In this document: positions 1 through 11,214 of the stretch, one piece after another | How the letters are laid out: every line of letters begins with the position of its first letter | How positions within the stretch are numbered: the first letter of the stretch is position 1 | Assembly: GCF_016909495.1 (NCBI RefSeq) | Contig: NZ_JAFBFW010000002.1 | Coordinates: 186,001-250,000 of the forward strand | Length of the DNA stretch: 64,000 bases | Source of the DNA: Pantoea coffeiphila | Lineage (GTDB): Bacteria > Pseudomonadota > Gammaproteobacteria > Enterobacterales > Enterobacteriaceae | Direction: 5' to 3' | The notes under the pieces: model-generated | Databases searched by the model: none | The model's input: the letters and a program-made list of their open reading frames with translations, nothing else | What the model was told of the DNA's origin: nothing | Position numbers and translations under genes: made by a program

Positions 1-38
1 TGACGGGCATGGTTCAAAGAAAGATCTGAGGAGATCAT
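1..38 (-). CDS. ycaQ: Start of YcaQ-type winged-helix protein (partial, runs off the left edge)
   Basis: Only the first 12 codons are in the window. They read M-I-S-S-D-L-S-L-N-H-A-R, which resembles the E. coli YcaQ N-terminus (M-S-L-P-H-L-S-L-A-D-A-R). A GGAG lies seven bases before the ATG on the minus strand. YcaQ follows lpxK in E. coli in this orientation, so position and sequence agree. YcaQ is a DNA glycosylase-like winged-helix protein implicated in interstrand crosslink repair. The call rests on a short peptide plus synteny. Confidence 0.7.
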   Translation of the reverse strand, partial: MISSDLSLNHAR

Positions 39-98
39 GGCGCGCTCCGTCAACGAAGAGGTTAGTTAAGCGCTCACCGGCAGAACAGAGATCGACCG

Positions 99-1073
99 TT
101 AGCCGTTGCTCAGAGCCAGAATACGAGCCAGTAGCGCATCAGCATCTTGCACAACGGCGTCCACCGGTAAATACCACCAGTCTGGACAGGCAAATGCCCG
201 GGCTTTCACCGCATCCTTCTCGGTCATCAGCAGCGTTTGCCCGGATTCAACTAAAGCGCCAAGCTCCTCGGCGCTGTAATTCTGATGATCGGCAAAAGCG
301 ACCTCTTTTACCGGAGACATACCGAGATTACGTAGCATATTGAAGAATCGCGGTGGATGACCGATACCCGCCATCGCAATGACGTTATTCAGCGTTACCG
401 CATCACGTTCAGCGCCCGAGGACAGGTTAATCGCCTTACCGGGTACCAGCTGCATCGCCAGTTCACCCGGCTGCGGCACGCCGCCGTTATTGATCACCGC
501 AGACACGCTTTTCAACCGACCGGCACGCTCACGCATCGGCCCCGCCGGTAACCACCAGCCGTTGCCAAAACGCCGTTCGCCATCCACAACCACAATTTCA
601 ATATCACGTGCCAGCGCGTAATGCTGCAATCCGTCATCGGTAACGATAATATCTATCGGGCCAGCTGCAAGCAGAGCCTCAACGGCTTCCCGGCGGCTGG
701 GTGATACCGCCACGGCAGCACCGGTACGCTGATAAATCAGCACCGGCTCATCACCCGCTTCAGCCGTACTGGTTTCCACATCCAACACCAGAGGATAACG
801 TGCAGCCTTGCCGCCATAGCCACGTGAGACCACGCCAACCCGCAAACCCTGCTGCTGCAAGGCCTGCACCAGCCAGATAACCACCGGAGTTTTACCATTG
901 CCCCCGGCGGTGAGGTTACCCACCACCACCACCGGAACCGGAGCGCGCCACGCTTTACGCCAGCCCCAAACGTAACTCAACCGCAGCAAATTGCTGATGA
1001 GTCCGTATAGCAGGCTAAGCGGCAACAGCAGCACATATAGCGCAGAGCGGCCGCTCCAGATGCGTTCAATCAT
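99..1073 (-). CDS. lpxK: Tetraacyldisaccharide 4'-kinase LpxK
   Basis: LpxK phosphorylates the 4' position of tetraacyldisaccharide 1-phosphate to make lipid IVA at the inner face of the inner membrane, the sixth step of lipid A synthesis. The 324-residue protein has a hydrophobic N-terminal anchor (about residues 11-32) and a P-loop, [11 protein letters not shown], at 52-62, both typical of the family. Length is normal. The ATG overlaps the 3' end of msbA by four bases (ATGA-type junction), so the two are translationally linked. The kinase and the flippase for its downstream product are therefore made together, as in E. coli. Confidence 0.97.
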   Translation of the reverse strand: MIERIWSGRSALYVLLLPLSLLYGLISNLLRLSYVWGWRKAWRAPVPVVVVGNLTAGGNGKTPVVIWLVQALQQQGLRVGVVSRGYGGKAARYPLVLDVETSTAEAGDEPVLIYQRTGAAVAVSPSRREAVEALLAAGPIDIIVTDDGLQHYALARDIEIVVVDGERRFGNGWWLPAGPMRERAGRLKSVSAVINNGGVPQPGELAMQLVPGKAINLSSGAERDAVTLNNVIAMAGIGHPPRFFNMLRNLGMSPVKEVAFADHQNYSAEELGALVESGQTLLMTEKDAVKARAFACPDWWYLPVDAVVQDADALLARILALSNG

Positions 1074-2818
1074 TGACCAAACTGCATCTTATAGAGCTGA
1101 GCGTAAGCACCGCGTTCAGCCAGCAGCGTTTCATGGCTGCCACGCTCAACAATCTGCCCGTCTTCCACCACCACAATTTCATCGGCTTTTTCGATAGTCG
1201 ACAGACGGTGAGCAATGACCAGCGAAGTGCGGTTTTTCTGCAGTTCATCCAGCGCAGCCTGAATCGCGCGCTCGGATTCCGTATCCAGCGCCGATGTGGC
1301 CTCATCCAGAATCAGTACCGGGCAGTCTCGCAGCAGTGCGCGGGCAATGGCGATACGCTGACGCTGGCCGCCGGAAAGCAGCACGCCGTTTTCACCAATG
1401 ACGGTGTCAAGCCCATGTTCCATTTTGCCGATAAAGTCCATCGCATGGGCCATGATCGCCGCCTTCTCAATATCTTCACGGCTGTACTGCTCGCTGCGCG
1501 CATAGGCGATATTGTTGGCGATAGTGTCGTTAAACAGGTGTACATTCTGAGAAACCAGCGCCACCTGATTACGCAGCGACGACAGGGTATATTCGCGCAG
1601 CTCGTGGCCATCCATCAGAATTTCACCCTGCTGAATATCGTAGAAGCGCGTCAGCAGGCTGGCGATAGTGGACTTGCCTGAGCCTGAACGCCCGACCAGT
1701 GCAACCGTTTTTCCCGCCGGAATATTGAGATTAATATTCTTCAGTGCAGGGATTTCACGGCCTGGATAAGCGAAGGTCACATTTCGGAACTCGATATCCC
1801 CCTTCACGCGATCGACGGTACGGGTGCCTTTATCATTTTCCTGCTCGCTGTCCAGAATCGAGAACAGCGTCTGGCAGGCAGCCATACCGCGCTGGAACTG
1901 GGCGTTAACGTTGGTCAGTGATTTCAACGGACGCATCAGCGCAATCATCGATGAAAACACAACGGTAATAGTACCGGCGGTTAGCGTTTCCATCACGCTT
2001 GGGAAGCTTGCCGCATACAGTACAAATGCCAGCGCCAGCGAAGCAATCAGCTGAATAATGGGGTCAGAGATGGATGAGGCTGAGACCAGCTTCATTCCCT
2101 GCTGGCGCATACGGTTGCTGACGCGGTCGAAACGCTCGCTTTCGATCTGCTGCCCGCCAAAAATCAGGACTTCTTTGTGCCCTTTCAGCATCTGCTCGGC
2201 GCTGGTGGTCACCTGCCCCATGGTGTTCTGCATGTTCTTGCTGATATTACGGAAGCGTTTTGACACGCTGCGAATAGCAAAGGATACAATCGGTGCCAGT
2301 ACAATCAGGATCAACGACAGCTGCCAGCTGTAGTAGAACATCATGATAAACAGGCCGATAATTGAGGCCCCTTCACGCACAACCGTCACCAGCGCGCTGG
2401 AGGAAGACGACGCGACCTGCTCGGAATCATAGGTAATGCGCGAAAGCAGCGTTCCGGTCGACTGCTGATCGAAAAACGAGACCGGCATTCCCATCATATG
2501 GCTGAACAGCCTGCGGCGCATGCCCATGACCACATTGCCGGATACCCAGGATATACAGTAGCTTGAGGCATAGCTGGTAATGCCGCGAATCAGCATCAGA
2601 CCGATAACGGCCAGCGGCATCCATATCAGAACAGAACTATCCGCCTTGCCAAAACCATCATCGAGTAAAGGCTTCAGCAGTGACAGCATAAGCGTATCGC
2701 CCGCCGCGTTAAGGATCAGCGCGATAGCGGCCACAATCAATCCCGCCTTATAAGGCACAATCATGGGCCAGAGACGACGAAATGTCTGCCAGGTTGAGAG
2801 ATCTTTATCCAGATGCAT
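1070..2818 (-). CDS. msbA: Lipid A export ATP-binding/permease protein MsbA
   Basis: MsbA is a homodimeric half-ABC exporter that flips core-lipid A across the inner membrane using ATP. The 582-residue protein has an N-terminal six-helix membrane domain (about residues 20-320) and a C-terminal nucleotide-binding domain with Walker [10 protein letters not shown] (about 376-384), signature LSGGQ (about 482) and Walker [12 protein letters not shown]. This matches E. coli MsbA in length and layout. It lies 35 bp after comEC and overlaps lpxK by four bases, which suggests a comEC-msbA-lpxK transcription unit. Key ABC motifs are all intact. Confidence 0.98.
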   Translation of the reverse strand: MHLDKDLSTWQTFRRLWPMIVPYKAGLIVAAIALILNAAGDTLMLSLLKPLLDDGFGKADSSVLIWMPLAVIGLMLIRGITSYASSYCISWVSGNVVMGMRRRLFSHMMGMPVSFFDQQSTGTLLSRITYDSEQVASSSSSALVTVVREGASIIGLFIMMFYYSWQLSLILIVLAPIVSFAIRSVSKRFRNISKNMQNTMGQVTTSAEQMLKGHKEVLIFGGQQIESERFDRVSNRMRQQGMKLVSASSISDPIIQLIASLALAFVLYAASFPSVMETLTAGTITVVFSSMIALMRPLKSLTNVNAQFQRGMAACQTLFSILDSEQENDKGTRTVDRVKGDIEFRNVTFAYPGREIPALKNINLNIPAGKTVALVGRSGSGKSTIASLLTRFYDIQQGEILMDGHELREYTLSSLRNQVALVSQNVHLFNDTIANNIAYARSEQYSREDIEKAAIMAHAMDFIGKMEHGLDTVIGENGVLLSGGQRQRIAIARALLRDCPVLILDEATSALDTESERAIQAALDELQKNRTSLVIAHRLSTIEKADEIVVVEDGQIVERGSHETLLAERGAYAQLYKMQFGQ

Positions 2819-2853
2819 TATTTAACCAGCTTTAGTTGAAATAGCCGCTCATT

Positions 2854-5119
2854 CTACCTGGATTCCCTGGGTACGCCAAACCACTGATGGTACCAACGGT
2901 TCATTATTTGTTCTCTTAACCCCAAAAGATGCCAGTTATCAACGAAAAAACGCGCGCTAATCTGCCCGGAAAGTGCGGTGTCGCGCCAGATGATGCGATT
3001 TTCATCATAGCGCATAATTATTTTCGCTGCGGGTAACCGCCAGGCGCTGTAACGTGCAGCAGAGGCAATGGCGGCCTTCGGCGCTACCGCACGCAGCAGC
3101 GGCGGGGTTGATGAGGTACGGCTGCCATGATGCGGAACCTGCAACAGATCGGCACTCAGCGCGGCGCGCTGTTCGGCAACGAGCTGCAGCTCTGCCTCGC
3201 GCTCAATATCCCCGGTCAGCAGCACGCGCCATCGCCCGTCGCTTACCATCACCACGCAGGACTGATTATTGCCTTCACCGGGCATATTTTCTGGCGGCCA
3301 CAACGCCTGAAACGTCAACCCCTGCCAGCGCCAGCCTACATCACGATAGCAGGGTAAATGACCCGGGCGCTTTAAAGCGCTTCGCACCCGGGCATCGGGA
3401 TATGCAGACTGTATGCTCGGCAATCCGCCAATGTGGTCAAGATGCGCGTGGCTGATAACCACGTCGGTCAGCGTTAACCCCTGCCATTCCAGCCATGGAA
3501 TAATCTGACTATGGGCGACATCCCCTCCCGGCCAGCGATTGCCGGTATCATATAAAACTGCCCTGCCATGCTGTGAAATCACCACGGCTAACCCGTGACC
3601 TACGTCCAGCATATCCACCCGCCACTCGGGTTTAGCGCTAAAATTACGCCAGCTCAGCAGCAGCAACGTGCACGCCACCAGAGTGAACGGAGAGCTACGC
3701 CACCAGCCAAAGCGAAACGCGAGCAGCAGAAGCCAACACGCCAGCGAACCGGCTGCGAATGTGTTTTCCAGAGGAAGCCAGCCGTTCGGCAACTGCTGCA
3801 ACGGGAAAAAAACCAGTGCCAGTGAGCGATCGGCCAGCCACCATATAAAAGGGCCGACCAACGGCAGGAAATTAAGCAACAGCGATGTCAGTATCAGCGG
3901 TACGGTAACCAGAGATATCAACGGCACGGCCCACAGATTAGCCACTAGCGCACTCAGGCTAAAACCATGGAAAATAAATACCTGTAGCGGCATTAACAGC
4001 AGCAGCATGCCCAATTGCAAATGCAGCAGTCGGATTGGCAGCCAACGCTTTCTCCTGCGGAAACGGACGGGAAGCGCGAAGCTTTGATACCATATCAGCA
4101 ACCCCGCGACTGCCAGCGCCGACATCCACAAGCTGTCTGACAGAATACTGAGCGGTTCCAGAAACAGGATAAGTGCAATACAAAACAGCCATACCTGCCA
4201 GCTGCTACAGTTAATCCCCTTCAGCCTTAATGTGCTCCACATCAGTAATGCCAGCATCGCGCGCATCGCTGGTGGATTGCTGCCGGAGAGCCAGCAGTAG
4301 ATCAGTGCCACCAGCAAACTGCAGTACAAAGGAAAGCGATAGCTAATCATCCATGCAGGAAAAAAGAACTGAATGAGTCTGGCAACCAGCCAGCCAAATC
4401 CTGCAGCCAGTCCAATCTGCATCCCGGCGATTGCCATCAGATGTGCCGTACCCGTTTCTCTTAGCAGCTGGGTAATTTCACGCTTAACCTCTGAACGGTC
4501 GCCAAATGCCAGCGCGGAAATCAGTGCCTGCCAGGGTAAATGACCATAGTTTTGCCGGGTAGAATTCATGATAGCGCCACGCCAGCTACACCGGGGCTGC
4601 CGAACTTCCGCACTAATCACTCGTCCTGTGAGCGGCATGCTGTTGGCCAGCGTAAATCGTTGCCGATCGAACCCTCCCTCATTTAGCTGGGCATGAAGAG
4701 GACGAAGCGCCAGAGCCATATTCCATCGCTGCCCCCTGGCAGAAAGTCTCTTCGCCGCCTGGTAATCGTATGGAAGCATAAATCGGAGGAAATAGTAGCC
4801 GACCATCCTGACGAAACAGACGCACTCTGGCGCGTTCAGCACCGGGCAGGACTGTGTCAATTTGCACCTCTGCCCGCACAATCCCCTGCGTCAGCCGATC
4901 AATCTGATCCTGAAGAGATCGGGCTGTATTCAACGGCCAGAGAGAGAACAGCAGAACCATTGCAGTGAAAATAGCAACGCGTTGTGAACAGCGCATAAGT
5001 AAAAATGAAAGTACGATCGCAGCGATATCGTACCCATATCCGGGTAAACGGGGTATGACCGTGAGCGGCAAAGTGCCGATAATAAGACCGCCAGCCAGCT
5101 GTGTTGCCGTTATGCGCAT
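2854..5119 (-). pseudogene. comEC: ComEC/Rec2-family DNA-internalisation protein, frameshifted
   Basis: ComEC proteins form the inner-membrane channel for single-stranded DNA in competence; E. coli YcaI is the local orthologue. The C-terminal part has the membrane 'competence' domain (GTAHLMAIAGMQIG) and a metallo-beta-lactamase-like domain (SHAHLDHIGG, LTGDIE, VPHHGS). The N-terminal part lies in a different frame. The frames join at a run of five G on the minus strand (plus-strand C run 4732-4736): removing one base turns the reading from ...FCQG-AAM into ...FCQG-QRWNMAL, which continues E. coli-like sequence (CAGQQWSMKL). Counted from the ATG at 5119 (MRITATQ), the repaired protein would be 754 residues, by my count the length of E. 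coli YcaI. An upstream ATG at 5152 would add 11 residues. The shift is either a real lesion or phase-variable tract, or a base-call error. Confidence 0.88.
4732..4736 (-). other. Homopolymer frameshift site in comEC
   Basis: The minus strand reads TGCCA-GGGGG-CAGCG here. With four G the frame is continuous and encodes C-Q-G-Q-R-W; with five it becomes C-Q-G-A-A-M and runs into a stop about 12 codons later. This is the only base where the two homologous frames join cleanly. Confidence 0.85.
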
Positions 5120-5308
5120 GTTTCCTCCCTGATGCAGGTCATAGTGTGACATGCAGATGAGAGACGAACATCAGCGCAGGTTCAGTGCTCAGAGACAGGC
5201 CGAAAACTCTTTCTGTTTTGCAGCAACAAGACGGGATTATTGTGTGCCGGGTTCAGATTCTACAATGCGGTCTATCATCGTATCGCAGCCGAATTACCGT
5301 ATTTAAGC

Positions 5309-5335
5309 AAAAAAAACGACACCGGAGTGTCGTTT
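5309..5335 (-). terminator. Intrinsic terminator after ihfB
   Basis: A stem with arms ACGACAC and GTGTCGT (5316-5322 / 5327-5333) and a four-base loop is followed on the minus strand by a run of T (plus-strand A run 5309-5316). The other side is also T-rich, so it may work in both directions. It separates ihfB from comEC. Confidence 0.85.
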
Positions 5336-5352
5336 TTATCGTTTCGTCGCTA

Positions 5353-5640
5353 TCAGCTGCCGTAGATATTGGCGCGATCGCGCAGTTCTTTACCTGGCTT
5401 GAAGTGTGGAACGTATTTACCTTCCAACTCCACTTTGTCGCCCGTTTTCGGGTTACGGCCGGTACGAGGTGCGCGATAATGCAAAGAGAAGCTGCCAAAT
5501 CCCCGGATTTCAATGCGCTCGCCCTGCGACAGGGTCGTCGCCATATGCTCAAGCATCTCTTTTACCGCATCCTCAACGACTTTCGCCGGTATATGAGAGT
5601 GCTGGCCAGCAAGTCTTTCAATAAGTTCTGACTTGGTCAT
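5353..5640 (-). CDS. ihfB: Integration host factor subunit beta
   Basis: IHF-beta pairs with IHF-alpha (ihfA, elsewhere) to bind and sharply bend specific DNA sites in transcription, recombination and replication. The 95-residue protein is a full-length DNABII member: N-terminal dimerisation helices (residues 1-45), the RGFGSF turn, and the DNA-intercalating beta-ribbon arm with RNPKTG around residues 62-68. It is one residue longer than I recall for E. coli. It lies 84 bp downstream of rpsA on the same strand, as in E. coli, and is followed by its own terminator. Confidence 0.97.
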   Translation of the reverse strand: MTKSELIERLAGQHSHIPAKVVEDAVKEMLEHMATTLSQGERIEIRGFGSFSLHYRAPRTGRNPKTGDKVELEGKYVPHFKPGKELRDRANIYGS

Positions 5641-5694
5641 AAAACCTCCGGTTAATCCCTTGTAGGAATAGCTCTGGCAGTTATCGACGATACA

Positions 5695-5712
5695 GGGCAG
5701 CTTGCGCTGCCC
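5695..5712 (-). other. Stem-loop between rpsA and ihfB
   Basis: A perfect seven-base inverted repeat (GGGCAGC / GCTGCCC, loop TTGC) sits just after the rpsA stop codon. No T run follows on the minus strand, so it is more likely a 3'-end-stabilising or partial attenuation element than a full terminator. Confidence 0.5.
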
Positions 5713-5724
5713 TTAAAGCGAAGA

Positions 5725-7398
5725 TTACTCGCCTTTAGCTGCTTTGAAAGCTTCAGCCATAGCGTTAGAGAAGTTACCTTCTTCCTGTTTGGTGTTAACA
5801 GTATTGATGGCTTCTTTCTCGTCTGCCTGGTCTTTCGCACGTACAGACAGGCTAACAACGCGGTTTTTACGGTCAACGCCGGTGAATTTGGCTTCAACAT
5901 CGTCGCCAACATTCAGAACCAGAGTTGCGTCTTCAACGCGGTCCAGCGAGGCTTCAGAAGCACGCAGGTAACCTTCAACGCCGTCAGCCAATTCAACTGT
6001 AGCACCTTTAGCGTCAACTGCAGTTACTTTACCGTTAACAATTGCACCTTTCTTGTTCAGAGAGATGTAGTTGTTGAACGGATCTTCTGCCAGCTGCTTA
6101 ACGCCCAGGGAGATACGCTCGCGCTCTGCGTCAACCTGCAGAACCACAGCTGCGATTTCGTCGCCTTTCTTGTATTCACGAACTGCTTCTTCTCCGGTAG
6201 CGTTCCAGGAGATGTCAGACAGGTGAACCAGGCCGTCGATACCGCCGTCCAGGCCGATGAAGATACCGAAGTCAGTGATTGACTTGATTTTACCTTCAAC
6301 ACGGTCGCCCTTGTTGTGGGTTTCTGCGAACTGCTGCCATGGGTTAGATTTGCACTGCTTCAGACCCAGGGAGATACGACGACGTTCTTCGTCGATGTCC
6401 AGAACCATAACTTCAACAACGTCGCCCACGTTAACAACTTTAGATGGGTGAATGTTTTTGTTGGTCCAGTCCATTTCAGAAACGTGTACCAGGCCTTCAA
6501 CGCCTTCTTCGATTTCAACGAAGCAGCCGTAGTCGGTCAGGTTGGTTACACGACCAGTCAGCTTGGTGCCTTCTGGGTAACGTTTAGCGATAGCAACCCA
6601 TGGATCTTCGCCCAGCTGCTTCAGACCCAGAGAAACACGGGTACGCTCGCGGTCGAATTTCAGCACTTTCACGTTGATTTCATCGCCAACATTGACGATT
6701 TCGCTTGGATGCTTAACGCGTTTCCAGGCCATGTCAGTGATGTGCAGAAGGCCGTCAACGCCGCCCAGATCAACGAATGCACCGTAGTCAGTGAGGTTCT
6801 TAACGATACCTTTAACTTCCATGCCTTCCTGCAGGTTTTCCAGCAGCTGATCGCGCTCTGCGCTGTTCTCGGATTCGATAACCGCACGACGTGAAACAAC
6901 CACGTTGTTGCGCTTCTGATCCAGCTTGATTACTTTGAACTCAAGCTCTTTGCCTTCCAGGTGCAGAGTATCACGCACTGGACGCACGTCTACCAGTGAA
7001 CCTGGCAGGAACGCACGAATACCGTTCAGCTCAACTGTGAAGCCACCTTTAACTTTGCCGTTGATAATACCGGTAACAGTTTCAGCATCTTCGTAAGCTT
7101 TTTCCAGCGTGATCCAAGCTTCGTGACGTTTAGCTTTCTCACGGGACAGCAGGGTTTCACCGAAGCCGTCTTCCACTGCATCCAGAGCAACGTCAACTTC
7201 GTCGCCAACCTGGATTTCCAGTTCGCCGGCTGCGTTTTTGAACTGCTCTGCAGGAATTGCAGATTCAGATTTCAGGCCCGCATCAACCAGAACAACGTCT
7301 TTGTCGATAGCAACAACGACGCCACGAACGATGGAACCCGGGCGGGTTTCGATTTCTTTCAGGGATTCTTCAAATAGTTGAGCAAAAGATTCAGTCAT
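5725..7398 (-). CDS. rpsA: 30S ribosomal protein S1
   Basis: S1 binds mRNA leaders and helps load structured or weak-Shine-Dalgarno messages on the 30S subunit. The 557-residue length equals E. coli S1. Six S1 RNA-binding repeats are visible, the clearest being repeats 3-6 with G-A-F-V-D / G-C-F-V-E / G-I-F-I-G strands and the ISLGLKQ/ISLGVKQ closing motifs. The start is preceded only by a weak GAAG, as in E. coli where S1 represses its own structured leader; autoregulation here is inferred from that. It lies between cmk and ihfB in the conserved order. Confidence 0.98.
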   Translation of the reverse strand: MTESFAQLFEESLKEIETRPGSIVRGVVVAIDKDVVLVDAGLKSESAIPAEQFKNAAGELEIQVGDEVDVALDAVEDGFGETLLSREKAKRHEAWITLEKAYEDAETVTGIINGKVKGGFTVELNGIRAFLPGSLVDVRPVRDTLHLEGKELEFKVIKLDQKRNNVVVSRRAVIESENSAERDQLLENLQEGMEVKGIVKNLTDYGAFVDLGGVDGLLHITDMAWKRVKHPSEIVNVGDEINVKVLKFDRERTRVSLGLKQLGEDPWVAIAKRYPEGTKLTGRVTNLTDYGCFVEIEEGVEGLVHVSEMDWTNKNIHPSKVVNVGDVVEVMVLDIDEERRRISLGLKQCKSNPWQQFAETHNKGDRVEGKIKSITDFGIFIGLDGGIDGLVHLSDISWNATGEEAVREYKKGDEIAAVVLQVDAERERISLGVKQLAEDPFNNYISLNKKGAIVNGKVTAVDAKGATVELADGVEGYLRASEASLDRVEDATLVLNVGDDVEAKFTGVDRKNRVVSLSVRAKDQADEKEAINTVNTKQEEGNFSNAMAEAFKAAKGE

Positions 7399-7549
7399 AT
7401 TGATAATCTTCAGGATTCTTCAATTTAACGTCCACCTGACATCCTGACGGGTGGGGTTGTTTCACATGCCCCATAACATCCATATCACAGGGTTAATTAA
7501 ATTTTGCGAACAGGTGCACAGTATAGTGCACTGTCGTCGGAATTACCTA

Positions 7550-8233
7550 TTACGCAATGGCAAGCTTTTCGCGCGCATATTTTAGCGCAACTTCTATGAC
7601 CTGCTCAATAGACATTGTTGTCGAATCAAGCACTAAGGCATCATCCGCAGGCACCAAAGGTGCAATCGACCGGTTACGATCGCGCTCATCGCGTTCTTTT
7701 ATCTCGGATAAAAGGCGGTCAAAGTTAACACTAAAGCCCTTTTCCTGCAACTGTAGCATACGGCGATGCGCACGTTCTTCCGAACTGGCATCAAGGAAAA
7801 TTTTAACTGGCGCATCCGGGAATACAACGGTACCCATATCGCGCCCATCGGCGATCAGGCCCGGAAGTTCACGAAAACCGCGCTGACGGCGCAGCAGGGC
7901 TTCACGCACGCGTGGAAATGCGGCAACTTTTGACGCGGTGTTGCTGACATCCTGAGTACGGATCTCTGCGGAAACATCCTCACCTTCAAGGATGACTTCC
8001 ATCTCGCCTTCACTGGACACAAAACGCACGTCAAGATGAGCAGCCAGTGGGACCAGCGCTTCTTCAGAAGTGATATCAACCTGATGATGCAGTGCTGCCA
8101 GCGCCAGCACGCGATAAATTGCGCCAGAATCCAACAGGTGCCACTGCAATGCTTCGGCCATCGCTTTACATAATGTGCCTTTACCCGCACCACTTGGGCC
8201 ATCAATGGTGATCACTGGGGCTATTGCCGTCAT
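7550..8233 (-). CDS. cmk: Cytidylate kinase
   Basis: Cmk phosphorylates CMP and dCMP with ATP, recycling cytidine nucleotides from RNA and phospholipid turnover. The 227-residue protein has the P-loop GPSGAGKGT at about residues 13-21 and the family motifs [13 protein letters not shown] and [13 protein letters not shown]. Length is normal. It precedes rpsA on the same strand with a 151-bp gap; the E. coli cmk-rpsA operon has promoters in this gap and gene. Confidence 0.97.
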   Translation of the reverse strand: MTAIAPVITIDGPSGAGKGTLCKAMAEALQWHLLDSGAIYRVLALAALHHQVDITSEEALVPLAAHLDVRFVSSEGEMEVILEGEDVSAEIRTQDVSNTASKVAAFPRVREALLRRQRGFRELPGLIADGRDMGTVVFPDAPVKIFLDASSEERAHRRMLQLQEKGFSVNFDRLLSEIKERDERDRNRSIAPLVPADDALVLDSTTMSIEQVIEVALKYAREKLAIA

Positions 8234-8408
8234 GTCGTTCTCCTGTCGGTGGAATGTCTGCGGCTATCAGTGCCCGGACAAATATCGTCGCGCATTATAC
8301 GCTGCAAAAACCGGGATAGTTACCCCTTAAACATAGTCAGCTACAAAATTTTAGGCGGGTTCAAACAACAGGCGGGTAATGCAGCAGAATAGAATGAGAT
8401 AAACGCAG

Positions 8409-8436
8409 CTTCCGCCGCACCTCAGTGCGGCGGAAG
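8409..8436 (-). terminator. Strong stem-loop after aroA
   Basis: A perfect 12-bp GC-rich stem (arms 8409-8420 and 8425-8436, loop CTCA) lies just past the aroA stop codon. No clean T tract follows on the minus strand, so termination may be less efficient or the hairpin may protect the mRNA 3' end. The rest of the aroA-cmk gap up to 8234 shows nothing else clear. Confidence 0.65.
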
Positions 8437-8442
8437 AGTTTG

Positions 8443-9729
8443 TTATACCAGCTGGCTGATACGAGCAAGCTGTTCAAAGTAGTCCGGGAATGTTTTCGCA
8501 GTGCATTTTGGGTCAAGAATGGTGACCGGGGTGCTGGAGAGTGCGACCAGCGAGAAACACATCGCCATGCGGTGATCGTTATAGGTACCAATCTCGGCAT
8601 ACTGGATCGCTGCAGGTGGCGTGATGCGGATGTAATCGTGCCCCTCTTCAACTTCAGCGCCAACTTTACGCAGTTCGGTGGCCATTGCCGCCAGGCGATC
8701 GGTTTCTTTAACACGCCAGTTGTAAATGTTGCGCATTACCGTGATGCCTTTGGCGAACAGCGCGGCCGTCGCGATGGTCATAGCCGCATCGGGAATGTGG
8801 TTCATATCCAGATCGATAGCATTCAGTTCGCCACGCGTACAGGCAATAAAGTCATCGCCCCACTCAATACTTGCACCCATTTTTTCCAGCACGTCGGCGA
8901 AACGAATATCGCCCTGCATGCTCTTACGACCGATGCCGGTGACTTTAACGGTGCCGCCCTTGATGGCCGCCGCCGCGAGGAAATAGGAAGCCGAAGAAGC
9001 ATCGCCCTCAACCAGATAATCACCCGGTGCCTGATACTGCTGCTGCCCACGGATGTGGAACGCGCGATAGCTGTCGTTCTCAACCTCAATGCCAAAGGTT
9101 GCCATCAGATTGAGCGTGATATCAATGTACGGTTTCGATACCAGTTCGCCTTTGATGACGATATGCGTATCGTTTGCCGCCAGTGGAGCTGTCATCAGCA
9201 GTGCCGTCAGGAACTGGCTGGAGACGCTGCCATCAACGGATACATCACCGCCGCTAAAACCGCCCTTAAGACGAAGCGGCGGGTAGTCTTCCTGTTCAAG
9301 GTATTCAATGACCGCACCACCCTGTCGCAGTGCATCAACCAGATGGCCAATCGGACGCTCTTTCATGCGCGGCTCACCGGTCAGCACAATATCGTTGCTG
9401 CCGAGGCACAGGGCTGCTGCCAGCGGACGCATCGCCGTACCGGCATTGCCGAGGAACAGCTCCAGCGCACCGTCAGCCTTTAGCGCTCCCCCCTGACCCA
9501 CCACTTCACACACCGTACGGTCAGCAGACAGCGTGTAGTGAACGCCAAGCAGCTGCAAAGCGTTGAGCATGTGGCGAACGTCATCGCTGTCCAGCAGGTT
9601 AGTCAAACGGGTGGTGCCATTAGCCAGCGCAGCCAGCAGAAGCGCACGGTTCGATACGCTCTTGGAACCAGGAAGGTTAACGGTACCGTTGACCAGGGCG
9701 ATAGGTTGTAACGTCAGGGAATCCTGCAT
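8443..9729 (-). CDS. aroA: 3-phosphoshikimate 1-carboxyvinyltransferase (EPSP synthase)
   Basis: AroA joins phosphoenolpyruvate to shikimate 3-phosphate, the sixth step of the shikimate pathway. The sequence is a class I enteric EPSP synthase: [18 protein letters not shown] near the N-terminus, the substrate-binding loop [10 protein letters not shown] around residue 95, and RVKETDRL and [10 protein letters not shown] near the C-terminus. I chose the ATG at 9729 ([10 protein letters not shown], 428 residues) because it aligns with the E. coli start and has GGAGAG about ten bases upstream; an upstream in-frame start would add 15 unrelated residues. It follows serC in the classic serC-aroA operon. 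Confidence 0.97.
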   Translation of the reverse strand: MQDSLTLQPIALVNGTVNLPGSKSVSNRALLLAALANGTTRLTNLLDSDDVRHMLNALQLLGVHYTLSADRTVCEVVGQGGALKADGALELFLGNAGTAMRPLAAALCLGSNDIVLTGEPRMKERPIGHLVDALRQGGAVIEYLEQEDYPPLRLKGGFSGGDVSVDGSVSSQFLTALLMTAPLAANDTHIVIKGELVSKPYIDITLNLMATFGIEVENDSYRAFHIRGQQQYQAPGDYLVEGDASSASYFLAAAAIKGGTVKVTGIGRKSMQGDIRFADVLEKMGASIEWGDDFIACTRGELNAIDLDMNHIPDAAMTIATAALFAKGITVMRNIYNWRVKETDRLAAMATELRKVGAEVEEGHDYIRITPPAAIQYAEIGTYNDHRMAMCFSLVALSSTPVTILDPKCTAKTFPDYFEQLARISQLV

Positions 9730-9749
9730 GTGAAACGTACTCTCCAAAA

Positions 9750-9785
9750 AAATTACAATGAAACCCCGCAGCAAGGCGGGGTTTC
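9750..9785 (-). terminator. Attenuator-like terminator between serC and aroA
   Basis: A perfect 10-bp stem (GAAACCCCGC at 9760-9769 with GCGGGGTTTC at 9776-9785, six-base loop) is followed on the minus strand by a T-rich stretch running into the aroA Shine-Dalgarno. This is the position of the known partial terminator in the enteric serC-aroA operon, which would lower aroA relative to serC. Confidence 0.75.
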
Positions 9786-9819
9786 AGATTAAAAACTTAC
9801 TGCAGTTTCGGCAAAATCC

Positions 9820-10905
9820 TTAACCGTGGCGACGCTCGAAGTCGATCATGAAATCAGTCAGCGTCTTAATGCCTTCCAGTGGCATCGCGTTATAAATTGA
9901 AGCACGCATGCCGCCGACCACGCGATGGCCTTTCAGCGCATGCAGGCCGTGTGCGAAGGACTCTTCCAGGAACAACTTATCCAGTGACGCATCGGCCAGC
10001 TGGAAAGGCACGTTCATACGCGAGCGGTTTGCTACAGCGACATCATTACGATAGAAGCTGCTGTTATCAATAGTGCCGTAAAGCAGATCGGCTTTGAGCT
10101 GGTTACGCTTGTCCATCTCAGCCACACCGCCCTGCTCTTTCAGCCACTTAAATACCAGGCCAGAAAGATACCAGGCAAAGGTCGGTGGCGTGTTGAACAT
10201 CGAGTCGTTATCGGCCAGCACCTTATAGTCAAGAATAGAAGGCAGCTCTTTGCGGGCCTTGCCTAACAGGTCTTCACGCACAACAACCAGCGTCAAACCA
10301 GCCGGGCCGATGTTTTTCTGAGCGCCGGCATACAGTACGCCGTAGCGGCTAACATCAATCGGCGAAGACAAAATGGTTGAAGAGAGATCGGCTACAACCA
10401 GCTTGTCGCCAAAATCAGGCGTTTCACTGATGGCAATACCATCAATAGTTTCATTCGGGCAGTAGTGAACATAGGCGGCGTCATCGGACAGCGCCCAACT
10501 GCTCATCGGGGTGATGCCACGCAGGCCATCAACTGTAGTTTTCGCGTCGATCACATTCGGCGTGCAGTACTTCTGCGCTTCTTTTACCGCGCTAGCCGCC
10601 CAGTAGCCACCGTCAACATAGTCTGCGGTCGTATGGCTACCCAGCAGGTTCATCGGAACCGCTGCAAACTGCGCACGCGCGCCACCATGGCAGAATAAAA
10701 CTTTGTAGTTGGAGGGGATTTTCAGCAGATCGCGAAAATCTTTTTCTGCCTCTTCCGCCACCTGAATAAATTCCTTACTGCGGTGGCTGATCTCCATTAC
10801 GGAGGTGCCTAACCCCTGCCAGTTGCAGAGTTCCTGCTCAGCACGACGGAGCACTTCTACCGGCAGCATTGCCGGGCCAGAGCTAAAATTGAAAACCTGA
10901 CTCAT
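9820..10905 (-). CDS. serC: Phosphoserine aminotransferase
   Basis: SerC is a PLP enzyme that makes 3-phosphoserine for serine synthesis and 4-phosphohydroxythreonine for pyridoxal phosphate. The 361-residue protein carries the family signature around the PLP lysine, [12 protein letters not shown], near residue 198, plus the N-terminal FSSGPAMLP. Length is one residue under what I recall for E. coli. It is the first gene of the serC-aroA operon and is divergent from ycaO. Confidence 0.98.
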   Translation of the reverse strand: MSQVFNFSSGPAMLPVEVLRRAEQELCNWQGLGTSVMEISHRSKEFIQVAEEAEKDFRDLLKIPSNYKVLFCHGGARAQFAAVPMNLLGSHTTADYVDGGYWAASAVKEAQKYCTPNVIDAKTTVDGLRGITPMSSWALSDDAAYVHYCPNETIDGIAISETPDFGDKLVVADLSSTILSSPIDVSRYGVLYAGAQKNIGPAGLTLVVVREDLLGKARKELPSILDYKVLADNDSMFNTPPTFAWYLSGLVFKWLKEQGGVAEMDKRNQLKADLLYGTIDNSSFYRNDVAVANRSRMNVPFQLADASLDKLFLEESFAHGLHALKGHRVVGGMRASIYNAMPLEGIKTLTDFMIDFERRHG

Positions 10906-11214
10906 TTCCCCTCACCACTTTCAGATCAATCGGTTTTGATTCCTTTATCGGTTTTATCATTGCCTCCCCAATGCTGCAATGATTTATCCGGTCAACCGAC
11001 CAGTTTTCAGGCCACAGCCGCAACAGCTTGTAGGGTAAATGAAACAGCAAACGATATTTTGTGAGGCGTTTTCCACCATTGTAAACACCTCTGTTACTGT
11101 TTCGGCGGAATATGGCATTCTTCAGCAGATGAATTTTAGGTTGCCGGATGGCGATTCCAGCGGAAAACCCGTATCATTGCGCGCTTTCCGCACAATCAAT
11201 AACGAGTGGGCAAA
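10906..11214. other. Divergent serC/ycaO control region
   Basis: This 309-bp gap holds the promoters of both genes. I see an eight-base inverted repeat, ATCATTGC at 10956-10963 with GCAATGAT at 10976-10983, near the serC side. No clear operator could be named; Lrp and CRP control of serC is known in E. coli but I could not assign sites. Confidence 0.4.

Noticed and set aside
8425..9483. Long open frame (352 codons) on the plus strand opposite aroA
   Set aside because: It lies entirely within the aroA coding region, has no family features, and is explained by codon bias of the true gene on the other strand.
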